64,000 nucleotides of DNA from Ipomoea triloba. Taxonomy: Eukaryota > Streptophyta > Magnoliopsida > Solanales > Convolvulaceae. The translations under genes and the position numbers were made by a program. The stretch spans positions 4,290,644 to 4,354,643 of the forward strand of contig NC_044929.1 of the NCBI RefSeq assembly GCF_003576645.1, given 5' to 3'. This document shows, piece after piece, positions 48,704 to 60,753 of this stretch. The stretch's first letter is position 1; each line of letters starts with the position of its first letter. The notes beneath the pieces are model-generated. The model saw nothing but the letters and a program-made list of their open reading frames with translations, had not been told where the DNA came from and did not search any database.

Positions 48704-49590
48704 TATTAAAAAATGTGCAGTATTTAATAAATAAAATTTTTATTTTTTTGAATAATGAGAGAAACTCACAGCAATTATCCGAGAGTGTCTACTGAGTAAA
48801 TTTCACTTTTTAATTATAGTAGGCAAATGAACATAAGAAAGTAAATCACATATGTTGCACATAGTTTATTGATTCAAATCAATGGCTAATAAGCTACTTC
48901 CCGGGAGTCCAATTTGGATTAATAATTGAAAGATGACTAGTTGAAAGATTTTTTAATTTATTTAGAATTTTAATTTTAGTTATAAGAAATTAATCTTTTC
49001 TCCATAAATTCTTTTTTTACTTAAATTTTGTTGTACAAATAAAAGTAATGCATAAGAAATTTAAATTTTGTTGTACAAATAAAAGTAATGCATAAGAAAA
49101 TGTCATTAAAAATGTGTAACTGAAATCTTTTAAATGACACTTATATGTAAGGCATGTGGGCTTCCCACTTATAGCAGGTATGCAACCAACCCTGCTTCCG
49201 CCTCTTGTAAGTTTTTGCACCTCTATTGAGTAATGCCTGAGTCGCTGCATCAAGGTCTGAGCCAAATTGAGCAAAGGCGGCCACGAGAAGTGTCTTAATC
49301 TAGACACTCTCCAAGTTGATAGGATCCAAATGAAAAACGGAAATATAATGGTAGGGGCGGTAAGTGCTTGATATGAAGTGGCTAATCGCCAGGGTCTTTC
49401 AACTCATGGTCGAATGTTCTCGAACCCGGTTCCGACCGAATAGAGCGCGGAGCCGAGATCCAAGTCAGCACCGGCAAAGATCTCTTGATATATTCAACTT
49501 TAAAATTGTCTTGTATTAGGCTAGGAAAGTTTTTACAGCATTTCAAGACTATCGAGCATTACTCCAAAATCCTTCTTTGAAATAAAATTC
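48704..49590. other. Intergenic
   Basis: No gene. A 41-bp unit (TTAAATTTTGTTGTACAAAT…) is tandemly repeated twice at 49019-49100. Confidence 0.5.
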
Positions 49591-49885
49591 TATGTAATAA
49601 AGATGCACCACTAATAAAATGATCAACAATTACAACAACGTAATAATATTTTAACACTTGTCACAAGTGGATTGATCTATTTTCCATTCCTTCTTTCCAT
49701 CAATATCTTGAGCAGTATATTGCAACCTGTTAATATATAATCATTAATTTGCCTTTTTCTCCTATCAATTAGTTCAAGTAGGGAAGAAAAGTGCCAAATT
49801 TCTCCCTACATGTCAAGAGCTTCATATGACGTACCTATAATGCAACTGAGATTCTTGTCCTTGCAAGAATTCAAACATTTTCGGT
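49590..49885. repeat. Segmental duplicate Y, copy 2 (orphan NLR flank)
   Basis: Matches 18595-18960, which lies 3' of the intact NLR. Here no NLR follows; instead duplicate X (50175-50310) and then the PDX3-like gene. Confidence 0.85.
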
Positions 49886-50174
49886 CTAAGCCTGTATCCT
49901 CCGGCGCTTTTTGGTTTGGGAATCACAATTCTGCATGCACGTACCACAAGATAGAAAATTACATTAAATTTACTTTATATCTAAAAAAAACTTATAAGGT
50001 CGGGATGGATGAATTTTACAATAAAAAAGATCTATTTGATTTATAAGAATAACTTTGCTTTTTAGAGTTTAGACTCATGCCCCTCATACAATTGTTAATA
50101 CTTTTCTCGTCTCAACTAAAAAGTCTAAATTAATAGTTGAACTAGTACTGCACATTTATGTTTTATACCATACA

Positions 50175-50310
50175 AAAAATTGTACTGACCCATCATAGTA
50201 CTTGGTCTCCAAATCTTTGTATTCGTTGTGGAGAGTCTGACGATTAGGAATTACAGTACTCTGGAGATGTAGTTATATAAAGAGATAAGAAAATAAAATA
50301 AATGGAAATA
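50175..50310. repeat. Segmental duplicate X, copy 2
   Basis: Copy of 44510-44645. It ends about 40 bp from the last recognisable exon of the PDX3-like gene. Confidence 0.85.
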
Positions 50311-50351
50311 TATTTGTGTGTATGTATAAAAATGAATAAGTGATTTCAAAC

Positions 50352-52845
50352 CTGCTTGCTAACTAAAGCTGCAATTTGACTTTCTATTGGACGACTGTAG
50401 AAGTAGTGCTCAGATTCTTGTTCAGAAATTTTCTGCACTGTTCCCTCTACTCTTGCCTCTCTGTTTAAACCACTCCAGCAGAAAAGAAGTGCCGCATGAG
50501 GGTTTTCTGATATATCCTGACCCTTTCTGCTTTCATAATTGGAGTTCCTGCATACAAACTTAATCAACTCCAGTTTACAGAACCAAAAAACAGTGCATTA
50601 ATGTCAAATCTCGTTTGTGTTTACTTCAATTCTCTGATTTTCGGTTCTTCAGTTTTCGAGTTGTGGAAATATAGAAACAAATGCATTTTCCGTTTTCCGT
50701 TTCTCTAGAAAAATGAAGAATTTCTCCGGGTTTTGGTGTAGCTAGAAAAAGCAGGAAGTGGGTAATTACCAGACAAAGCCATCTCTGTCTACTGATCTCA
50801 GCAGCACCATTCTTGATGACCTTCAGTTAAGAATGTGTGGTTTTCATAAAACCAATTCAAGTATTAGTGAATGCACATAAATGTCAACTTCATCTATCAG
50901 CTTGGACTTTTAGTTGAAACAGAATATATGACTCAGTTTTTGGTATTGGAGAGAACCCATGCTTTACTCGACAAAAAGAGACTATGATACACGTATTGTT
51001 TGAAGCCCGCCAAAAATAACCGGCTCGCAGCACGTGAGGAGGCATGTTGAATATATAATATATAAACGTGAGGAGGCATGTTGAATATATAATATATAAA
51101 CATGAGGAGGCGTGTTGAGTATATAATATATAAACATAAATATGCAGTGCAACTATCTGCTTAGACTTTTAGTTGAGATGAAACGCAAGAAAAATATGGT
51201 GATAGAGAGGGAGTGAAGAAGAGCTTATTTGGGAATGGCATATATACATATAATCTTACGTCTTCCCATCTTTTGTCGCGGTTGACACAGCAGCAGCAGT
51301 TGCTCTCTTCAAGCCTGCACTCATTGCATCTTCTAACCACTTTTGGAACTGCCAAGAATTGAAAAGAAGATCAAAGCAATTCAACATGGGAACTCTAGTA
51401 TGAAAAAGGCCAAATAATTTTACCTGATCAAAGGGATCAGCCTCAACATGTTGTTCAAAATACTTGTCTTTCAAGGATGATATGCCCGTCGAAGCCTTTC
51501 CAATTCGAACACACGGTGAAGTGCCTGGATAATCTGGTAACTGCAGCTGAAATTTTTCTAAAATGGCTGCTGGAATAAACCTGCCACCCAGAAAATGGTG
51601 TGGACCATGAAAGGTTTTGGCACAGAATTTTGGTGCAAACAGGGATACCTACATTATATTCAGAAGCTTAGAATGTAACATTCATTGAACTTCTCAAATC
51701 TAAAAGTAATAACGAGAGTTTGATGACATCTCTGTTGCTTTCTATAAAGAAGGTTTCAAGGTGAGTCCTATTCCTTAACATAATCTGTTAAATAGATACC
51801 ATGGATAGGATAGAATGTACAAAAATAACGGTAATAAGGAGAATAATGTAGCACCAGCATGTGAGGTTTAAGGCCTTTGCCACTGAGATCCCCTTCTTCA
51901 ATGTGCCATCCAGATGGAATATCCACACACACAATTACTGCCTTCTGATTACTACTTTGTAATGCCACCACCCTCTGTATCAGATCATCTAAAGGCGGGT
52001 TCGGGGCACCTGGACGCGTATTAACATTTCAAACTCTAGCAATTCAATTTGCATTTCGAAGAATAAAACCAAAATAAGGGCGATACCGAGGAAGGAAAAG
52101 CCAAAGGTAGCATCAACCAGAATGTCAAAGCTCTCAGATATGTCCAGAGTTAGATCTTCCACAGATAGGAAAGGAACTGAGAGTGATTCAAGCTACAAAA
52201 TGCATTGATGTGATGCATTAGAGATAGTGATATATTAAGTATTATGATATATGCTTGAGTTTAGTACTTTAGTCCCACCCTTACCTGGGTGACCAAATTG
52301 TTGTAAAGAGGCTTTGGGTAAGAAATGGATATGTTGTAGCCAAAATTACGTAAATGGCGAGCAGACACAAGACCCCCACCGCCATTGTTCCCCGGACCAC
52401 AGATCACAAGGACACGATTGTGTTCACTTGATCGATAAGTCTGTAAGATTGGTAAGTGCTTTTGGTATACGACATAGTGGTAAACGATTTTCCTAACCTA
52501 ATTCTGCTAAAGCACCAATTATGAAGATTAATCTATAATTAACTCATAAATAGTAGTTTCATCAACAATTAAACAGGATTGTGTGAACACTACTACCTCT
52601 GCAATAGCAGTTGCAACACTTAGAGCAGCCAATTCCTTCAAGAGAAATCCCAGAAAACAATTAAGCATATATATATCAGACATACTTCAATGATATCAAA
52701 TAATGAAAACACTAACCATGAGCTGATGAACAGTAAACCCAAGAGGACCTGTGAGCAGCTCATCCAGTTGTGCAGCTTGTACCTGCGTTAGATAGGATAT
52801 ATTCTCCACACCATCTTGCTCAATGCTATCAACTTTACTCTCCAT
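50352..52845 (-). CDS. PDX3-like: Fused NAD(P)HX epimerase / pyridoxamine 5'-phosphate oxidase, 3' end not found
   Basis: Plant PDX3/PPOX proteins join an NAD(P)HX epimerase domain to a B6-salvage PNP oxidase that makes pyridoxal phosphate. Nine exons splice in frame to 382 codons: 52845-52717, 52635-52597, 52440-52285, 52192-52087, 52009-51855, 51648-51424, 51348-51260, 50820-50770, 50547-50352. Epimerase motifs: [29 protein letters not shown] (usual GGDG is GGGG here) and VCVDIPSGW. Oxidase motifs: [36 protein letters not shown] and [15 protein letters not shown]. The final ~80 residues, including the RLHDR-type substrate site, are not visible downstream, where NLR flank duplicates begin. 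The ATG has an in-frame stop 12 nt upstream, so no transit peptide is encoded in this exon. Either a truncated gene or one whose last exons lie far away. Confidence 0.85.
51034..51135. repeat. 34-bp tandem repeat, three copies, in PDX3-like intron 7
   Basis: GTGAGGAGGCATGTTGAATA…TATAAAC starts at 51034, 51068 and 51102. Confidence 0.93.
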
Positions 52846-53300
52846 AACTCTCACTTATCCACAACATTTCCAATTCTTTCCATATATATATACTCCTTTC
52901 GGGAATTTGAAAGTGTGTCAATCAAACTAAGAGTTCAAGTCCAATTTGAATGTCCACCACCTACCCCACCAGAGACGGATCAGAAAACTATAAATATAAT
53001 GATGATAAGTTGTAATTGGTTTTCTTGGGGGAAAAGATTTCATCTGAAGTTGATGTTCCAATGGGCCCTTATATGCTGTAGAGTGCTAAAACCTGCAACT
53101 TCAGTTTTTCCACATCTGGGCCTTCCCAACCGTTCATCCATGGCACAACCTTGGGCTTCCCCAGTGGACTAGTGGGACTATAACTTTTAATCAAGACAAC
53201 TTCAAGCCCACTTCAACCTTTTAATCAAGACCTCTAGCCCACTAGGGATGTCAAAAGTTAAAAAGATCATGTCACTTGATTTATATTTTAGGCTGCCAAA
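52846..53300. other. Intergenic / 5' flank of PDX3-like gene
   Basis: No further gene seen; may hold the promoter and an undetected upstream exon. Confidence 0.4.
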
Positions 53301-53420
53301 GACCTTGTGGTCTAAATGGCACCCGGTATACACTCCTACATGGATGGGAGTGGATTTGAATCTCAGTGGACAACATAGTTGAAAAAGTAACTGAAAGTTG
53401 ACAAACCTAGCTAAACGGGT
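53301..53420 (+). mobile_element. SINE-like tRNA-derived fragment
   Basis: GACCTTGTGGTCTAAATGGC, ACCCGG and GGATTTGAATCTCAGTGG are an A-box/B-box arrangement closely related to 40455-40540. Confidence 0.6.
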
Positions 53421-53902
53421 GCCATTTGTTTTCGTTAAAAGAAACGGCACCGTTTTGAACCATAGTCCACAATAAAATTTGCTTGTTTTCACTTGAAAAC
53501 TTCCATATATATCAAGAAGTTGGAGTGGCCCAATGGGTTAGTGTACATGAGTTTTCAAACATGCATACATACATGGTTATATAGAGTGACATTTTATTCA
53601 TACATTCTTATTTTAAACACACACACACAAAAAAACCTTAGATACAACATACAAGGTCTGATAAAAGTCTGGTTATATATATATTCAGTTCTGTTTTTCT
53701 TTTGGGTACAAGAGTATGGTTCGGAGTATAAAATCTGAAAAGCAACAAAATTATGCAATTACACTCACAATTTAGTAATCTCACAATCTGAGACTATTCA
53801 ATATTCATATCACTAATATCAGCAATAATAAAACCCAAAAATAAAATCATAGATAGTCATACATAGACAAGATGTTTGGTTCAGTATTTATCATGTAAGA
53901 AG

Positions 53903-56480
53903 TTATAGCTCAGTATGAATGAGGCGTAGCTCTTCGTTTTCTTCAGCTAGTTCAGCCCTCGTTTCCTGCTCAATCTCCTTGTCAGATGAGTCGAGACATT
54001 CAGCCGACGGATGTATATATCCATAGCCAATGCCAGTGGCAGAGTTGCAGTAGACCTCGGCAGTGCCATCTCGGGTCTCCAGATTGATGTTGTTCAACAC
54101 GATGTTAGTACAGGGAACACTGTTGCTACAAGCAAATTGCATTGCCTTTTGACTCTTTGAAGTTCCAGTGATGTTCCGGTAAACTACTTCACTTATTTCC
54201 ACTGCAGATGTCTATCGAATAGAAAGAAACAGTGCGTTATTATGTATACTATAAGGTTCGTCTTTGTGATAGAGATATGTTCTTTAGGCTCGAGTGTACC
54301 TGGTTTTGGCAAGTTGTTGGAGAGTCGCAATAAAATTGGTCAATGATAATGGGGTTGGAGACGTCTTCCATCATCACGTTCTGGAAACGTATTGCACGGA
54401 CATAACCAGACCCTCCCTACCAGATTGACATAAAGTAACAGACTTTATGCTTGATAAAAACATAGTTGAAACAAACATCATTTTCCGAAACAAACACATA
54501 TTTTTTGTCTTATCTCAACATTAACGCGGTGTCTTAGGATTAAGTTCTGCTGCAAGTTCTTTTTCATATCACACAAAAACCAGGAGGTGAAGGCAATTTT
54601 TAACAAATGAAAATTATAGGGAAATGGAATATAGAATATAAAGAATAAAGGAATAGCAATACCTGCCAGGTCTTGATTCGAAGGCCATTGGTAGTACCTC
54701 TGAGAAATGCAGTATCCAATACCACCTTTGTGACTACGGCAACGGAGTTGTCCTTTCCAAGGCTTCCAATGCTGGCAAGTGAAAATCATATTGTGAGATA
54801 AACTCTTGTCGGGACTATAATTAAGCCACCCTTAGGTGCACTAAAATACAGATATTCTTCTATTGATATTTATTATGAGTTATGACACAGTTTTGGGGCT
54901 TTTGGCAATAATAATCCTTTAAAATTGCACTTGCATAATGCTCTTGATTGGAGTCACCTGATTCCATGGCCCGGTCCACAATAGATATTCTTCATCCTGA
55001 TACTGGAGCTAGCATTGACAATTGAGACGCAGTCATCACCTACATATCAAAATGCAGTTTCATTAAATGAATCTGTGAGCAAGACATTTCCATTGAAGTG
55101 TCATTCTTCTTGATGTTTATGCAATGTTTTTCATTTTAAAATATAAATGACATTTGAGCGTAATTTGGGGACCTGTTCCAATTTTGCTGTTCTGGAGGAT
55201 AACATTTGTTGATTCAGTTATGTGAATTCCATCAGTATTAGGACTGTCTTCCGGAGAGGAAACTTGTACGCCAGTGATGCGTACAGAATCTGATCGAGAA
55301 ATGGTGAAGTGCATCTGTTGGCTGTTTTGAATTGTAAGGCCCTTTACTTTTATCGCAGAACTTAAATCTATAGTAAATGCCTGCAATCAAAATTTCAACT
55401 TAAGTTCATCCAAATATTTAAATGATGCTGAGCAAAATTCACATAATTCAGTGACTGATATCTTTACCGTTGGTGCTCCTTTGCAAGGCTGTTAATAAGG
55501 GAAAACAGAAAATTAGTGAGAATGGGAATTCGGATTATATTTTTCTAGTTAAAACACAATGTTTTGTATGTTTGATGCTTACATTGGATTTGTTCTTTTT
55601 GCAAGAGGCTTCCCACCATTTACTTCCAGAGCCATCAATTACTCCTTGTCCTTGGAATGAAACTGCAGTCAAGTTTGAGAAAACGAGCCAAACCCGTGGG
55701 TTTTTCGGATCCCAACTTTTAGGCTCATCTGGTGCTACAATTGTTCCATCAATCTGTTTCCAACAATGTCACCAATCATTTATTATATTGCCATATGACT
55801 TAAAGATCTGGTAATTTAGTAACAGAGATGATTGAATGACCACATAAACGTCATAAAGTCCAAAATGTATCATACTCCAGAGAAAACGCAAGATAAAAAC
55901 AAAAAAAATGTGAAGGATTTGGGGTGCAACCTGGACTATTAAGTTGCCAGCACAGGGCCCTTTGAATCTTGTTGCATTGACTAGGTAACGGCCATCTGAT
56001 GGAACCAAGAGGACCGATCTTGGTATAGAACAAGCTTGTTTCCACGCATCTGAGAAGGCCTGGTAAATTGTAGAAAGCAAAATTATTTCGAATTTAGCTT
56101 AATAACAACAGCAGCAGGATGGTTTAACATTTCTATGATCACTAGAAAAGAGTGAAATGGGCTGTTTCATATGAAGTATTATTTAACCAAATCTAAGTTA
56201 ACCATATCAAGAGATATATCAAGAGAAATATCACCTTAGTATCATCAGCAACTCCATCACCAACTGCACCGAAGCTATCCACATTGACAAGAACCTTATT
56301 CCCACGACCTTTTGTGAACGATGGGAGGTCCAACAGCTCAACTCCATCACCTTCTTCCGCTTCCCAGTCCTCAAACTCCTTCAAAACATTAATCTCTTCA
56401 TATAAACTCTTCTCGGCACAGACAAGAGTTGCCAGCATGAAAACAAGAAAGCACATGATGAAAACCATTGTTGCCATCAT
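53903..56480 (-). CDS. Endo-polygalacturonase (GH28), abscission/dehiscence/ripening clade
   Basis: Secreted pectinase that hydrolyses homogalacturonan in cell walls. Nine exons splice in frame to 463 aa: 56480-56235, 56059-55931, 55753-55583, 55488-55468, 55380-55173, 55039-54958, 54771-54663, 54416-54300, 54211-53903. A signal peptide is clear (MMATMVFIMCFLVFMLATLV then CA). An acidic propeptide-like stretch (EFEDWEAEEGDGVELLD) precedes VDSFGAVGDGVADDT. All four GH28 signatures are present: SPNTDGIH, GDDCVSI, GHGISIGSLG and RIKTWQ, with their Asp, Asp-Asp, His and Arg-Lys residues. The 21-nt exon 4 (PCKGAPT) is in the expected place. A charged tail (EIEQETRAELAEENEELR) follows the last Cys motif. 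Resembles tomato abscission/ripening PGs and Arabidopsis ADPG proteins. Intact. Confidence 0.95.
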
Positions 56481-57043
56481 TTATGGGCTCTGGTTGTTCC
56501 CTTGTGTTACTTGATTTACATATATCCAGGGAAGCCATTGAGAATTAATTTATATGAAGTGATTAGTACTAACAAATGGAGGATTTAGTGGGTTATATGG
56601 CTTGGCTTGGAAGTAGATGAAGATGTTGAAATTTTTTACATGCCTACACTTCAAGTGTAAGAATATTACTATGGACATCTTTGCTTTACTCTTCAGCCAT
56701 GGCCAAAAGCACCATTCATCAGTCTAAGTGTTTCCAGATGTTCTTTATTTCCCCTATACTGCAAGTCTGCAATCCATATTATAATACCGGCCATCAACAT
56801 TTCCCCTTTCAGGCAAGACAATAATAAATTTTACAATTTTCAAGAAATCTATACTAAATTAACCTAACTTTTAACCGATTCATTCGAATCCTACAGTTTA
56901 TTAGATATGCATCATATATCCATCAAAAAATTGGTAAATAAATAATATAACCCTTGCCTCTATTCATATTTCTTGTCACTACTGCAAGCTCTGGAATTCG
57001 TACTGAGGTTTCAGAATTCTCTGCCTCAAGATTCATTGATCTT

Positions 57044-57215
57044 TCAGCTTAGCTTTCGGGTCGGGTATTTTGATGAATCAGACAATTGGGTAGCAGCGAT
57101 ATCCAGTATCCACTGGAAGGTACTTCCGGGTGTCACCATTTTCCGGCCATCGGAAATTTCCAGCAGCATCATACCGAAAGGGTAACTGCCGGATGTCCGA
57201 AGGCGCAATTGAAGA
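57044..57215 (-). pseudogene. Receptor-like kinase fragment
   Basis: Minus-strand translation LRTSGSYPFGMMLLEISDGR resembles subdomain IX of receptor-like kinases (SDVYSFGMLLLEI.GGR). No flanking kinase motifs can be followed, and the key Asp of SDVYS is not present. Probably a small decayed relic. Confidence 0.45.
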
Positions 57216-57309
57216 AAAAATTGACATATTTTCAAAAGTAGTTTTTTTTTTTTAATAAACTCAACTTGGAGCACAAAGAACCAATATACCACTATTCTGC
57301 CATCGAGCA

Positions 57310-59132
57310 CAAGGTGCTTGGCATTTTCAAAAGTAGTTAATTCTACTATTGAGTTCTCAACTATTTCAAATTATTATGAAATATGGAATATTTTGTTGAA
57401 AATTAACTTGTGATTAAACTACATAATTGTAGCTCTTTCAAATAGAAATTAACTAATTCGTTGGCATATACTATATTATAACATAATTAATAATATTCAA
57501 AAGAAAAAAATGTAAGTAAGAAAAATCTTTGAAAATAAAATTGATAAATATATAACGTATACATATTAAAGTTCTATATTGAATGCATGAATAATACGGA
57601 GTATTTTTTAATCTTATTTTTATTATGTTGTTTAAAAGTATAGAAGAGACTGATAATGTATTTTACAATTGTTAAAGAACTAGTTATCACACGCGCGTTG
57701 CGCGATTAAAGCAATGTCCAATGTGTATTTTTAATTAAAGGATTTGAATCCATAGTAAAATAATAAAGGTAGGCAAATAAACATGGTAATATATATCAAA
57801 TTTGATAGTAAAGTACAAAAACCACCTTAATTTGAGAGATGTTTGGCAATTAGATGTTATCCGATAAAAGATTGTGTTAAATGTTTTGACCAATTATTAG
57901 TATTAGCCGTTTGTAAGAAATTTTTTTATTAAATTAACTATTTAATGCTAGGGTGTTACTTGTAAATTAAATTCCTTTAAAATATATGAATATATTATTT
58001 TCAAAAAAATAGGAATATATTATTTTATTGATTAAATTATTTTTAGTCTTAGGTATGAATTTTAAAATAGGTTTATTTTATAATAATATTATTAATAATA
58101 ATTGTTGTTGTTACTTATTATTTTAACTATTATTATTTTTATTAAGTAAAAATAATTCAATATTAAACATGTAAATTTGAAATAAAAATTAAATAAATAT
58201 AAATACCTCAATAACCAATAACTATTAATGATAAATTAGATTTAAAAAAAAAAAACGCAATCAACTAATACCAACATAGAACTCCAACTAAGTTTTTCAA
58301 TTTTAGCTTATAACATCAATAAGCTAAACTAAAAATTTATTTGTCATCTCTCAATAAAAAGTTATTTACCAATTACTCATTTTAATTTATTGACCAAGTT
58401 AGACAACTAGAATTAATCAAATAAGTCAAAAGTTGACTGATAAGATATTTATCAAATCCTCCTTAGTATTTTAATTTTAGCACATTACATAATTAACTTT
58501 AATTTTATTTTCTTGCTATAATTGGTTCTCCGTTTAAATAAAAAAATAAAGTTAATGTGTGCATGTGTAAACACGATCTTTCTTGTAAAAGTTTGGATGA
58601 ATCTCATGTATCCTTTTTTTTTTTTTCAGCAACCTATTAATCTACCCAAATTAGTTGATGAGATTAATTAAGTGGCACATTATTTACACCTACTGTCATT
58701 TAAATTATACTCCGTAATTTGGAATTATGACTGTTTAAAAGTGCAACTTCCCTTTTTACTTTTTAAATTTAAAAAATATTTAAGTGTCTATTTAATTTAT
58801 TTTATCACAACATCTAATTCCTTCATTTACATTAAATTTATTAATTTTAAAAAATTGATAAAGCAAACCAATTTATATTCATATTCTCCATTCAACCGAA
58901 ATGAAATGTTGCCATCCAAGTTTAATATTCAAACTGAAGGGTAAAAATAGAAACCGGTTTAATTATTTCCCCAAGTATATGCATCGCTTTTTCACGCAGA
59001 TTTAATTTCCCCTTTTAAACAAGATTCAAGAATTGAACCACATCATATTATCTCCGGTGATCTATCCGATCATTATTTCAACATGACCTATCCATTAATC
59101 CCAGATCAGAGTTTCTGAAATCACAATTTACC
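57310..59132. other. Intergenic, AT-rich
   Basis: No gene. Near 57675-57715 is a CpG-rich ACACGCGCGTTGCGCGA motif next to TAACTAGT-like sequence; a comparable ACTAGTTTTACACTAGTGCA occurs at 34780. Both look like edges of repeats. Confidence 0.4.
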
Positions 59133-60209
59133 ATGGATTGGGCGCGGTGTTTCAGCCCCGGCAGAGAAGAAGACCTCTTCCCTCCATTGCCAACCACATC
59201 GCTCAAGAAATTCACCTACAAGAAACTGAGAAAAGCCACCGGAAAATTCAACGCCGGCAACAGAATCGGCGAGGACACCTACAAGGGAACCCTCCGCCGC
59301 GGCCTCCACATTAACCCCCCCGTCGCTGACCGCGACGCGCCGAAGACGATGGAGGTAATCGTCAGAAACCTCAGCCGCGGCCTCCAGCCGGGAGATCTCC
59401 CCAAATGCCTCAACGAAATCAAGAAACTCGAGAAGATTTCGCACCCGAACCTCGTCCACCTCGTCGGATACTGCGCCGAGCCGGACCGGCGCCGCGAAAA
59501 TCGGGCCTATTGTTTCCTCGTATTCGACCTCGTCAAGAACGGCAGCGCGCACGACCGCCTCCTCGACTACGAGAAGCCCCACAAACCCCTCGCCTGGGAG
59601 AGGCGGATCCGAATCGCCATCCAAACCGGGCTCGCATTGGAACACCTCCACGAACACGGCGTAATGTACCGAACCTTCGGCTCGCGGTGCGTACTTTTAG
59701 ACGAGGAACTAAACGTCAAGCTATCGTACGCCGTTTTCCCCAAATTAAACGTGTACAAAACCATAGCCGACCTTCACAAAGAGGCCGACCCCACATTAAC
59801 CCCGGAATCCATCACAATGTTCCTATCCAGAGCCCCGGAGCTCTTCACCTCGTACTCGACCACGAAGGAGAACGATGTTTGGGGGTTCGGAATATTCCTG
59901 TGCGAGCTGCTCATGGGGAAACCCCTGTCCTCCGCTCCGGACCAGGAAACGCCGGTGCTGGATGTGCTGATGAAGTGCTTTTCCGATCGGAGCATTATGG
60001 AGACGAGCATGGATCCGAGGCTGATCAGGGGGGAACAGAGGTTTTATGATCCGGCCACGGTGCTGAAGATGGTGACGATCGCCGGAATGTGCCTGCAGAA
60101 ACGGCCTGAAGCACGGCCTTCAATGAAGCAGATCAATAAGTTGTTGGACAAGATTTCTGAGTCCAAGGTCGAGTATGTCGATGAAGAATTAGAGTCTTTC
60201 GACCACTAA
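59133..60209 (+). CDS. Receptor-like cytoplasmic kinase family pseudokinase
   Basis: Single-exon, 358 aa. FTYKKLRKATGKFN is the opening of RLCK kinases (PBL/PBS1-like), and HPNLVHLVGYC, LVFD, GLALEHLHEHGV, APELFTSYS, DVWGFGIFLCELLMG and RPEARPS follow in order. Catalytic residues are lost: the glycine loop is IGEDTYKG (45-52), the ATP-binding Lys is Arg78 in VIVRNL, HRD is YRT (179-181) with no catalytic Asp, and DFG is YAV (199-201). The fold landmarks and APE are kept, so it is probably a signalling scaffold or regulator rather than a dead gene. A GC-rich, CpG-rich coding block in AT-rich surroundings; lack of introns could mean retroposition. Confidence 0.9.
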   Translation: MDWARCFSPGREEDLFPPLPTTSLKKFTYKKLRKATGKFNAGNRIGEDTYKGTLRRGLHINPPVADRDAPKTMEVIVRNLSRGLQPGDLPKCLNEIKKLEKISHPNLVHLVGYCAEPDRRRENRAYCFLVFDLVKNGSAHDRLLDYEKPHKPLAWERRIRIAIQTGLALEHLHEHGVMYRTFGSRCVLLDEELNVKLSYAVFPKLNVYKTIADLHKEADPTLTPESITMFLSRAPELFTSYSTTKENDVWGFGIFLCELLMGKPLSSAPDQETPVLDVLMKCFSDRSIMETSMDPRLIRGEQRFYDPATVLKMVTIAGMCLQKRPEARPSMKQINKLLDKISESKVEYVDEELESFDH

Positions 60210-60753
60210 ATTGTGGATTAGTCTGACTATAGTGCGTGTTCAAAACTGTCTCTTATAATTAGGATATCTGGTGATGGATTAGTTTGAGCATGAAAGTGGT
60301 TAAATGTGTCTTCTTATAATTAGGACTTAGGAAATTTGGTGGTCTAACAAAAAAAATTGTGTATAATACTAATTAGTAGTTGGTTTGATTCGTTGCTACA
60401 TTTAAGGATTAGTATTTTCACTTTTGGTTATGAAATTTGATTTGTTTCACTTTTATTTTTTTAACTTAAAAAATGTTATATGTTTAATCTAAATTGTCCT
60501 AAAATGTAGTGGGATGAAATTTTGTACTGTAACATTTTGCAAACTATAGGCATTATTTAAACTACAAAATTGAAACAATTTTAAAGTCTATAACTACAAG
60601 TAAATCGAGATTAATAACTAAAAGGAAAATAAACTCAATTCTTTACGTTACGTAATTTTTGCATTTTTACTTGACTAGTCACTATATATACTTTTTTTTT
60701 TTTCAAAATTTCAATGCCTTCCTTTTTGTTAATTTAACTATATATACTCTAAT
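60210..60753. other. 3' flank of the pseudokinase gene
   Basis: AT-rich, no gene seen. Confidence 0.4.

Noticed and set aside
59121..60049. 178-codon minus and 214-codon plus frames over the pseudokinase gene
   Set aside because: GC-rich third positions keep the other frames open; only the 358-aa frame shows family motifs.
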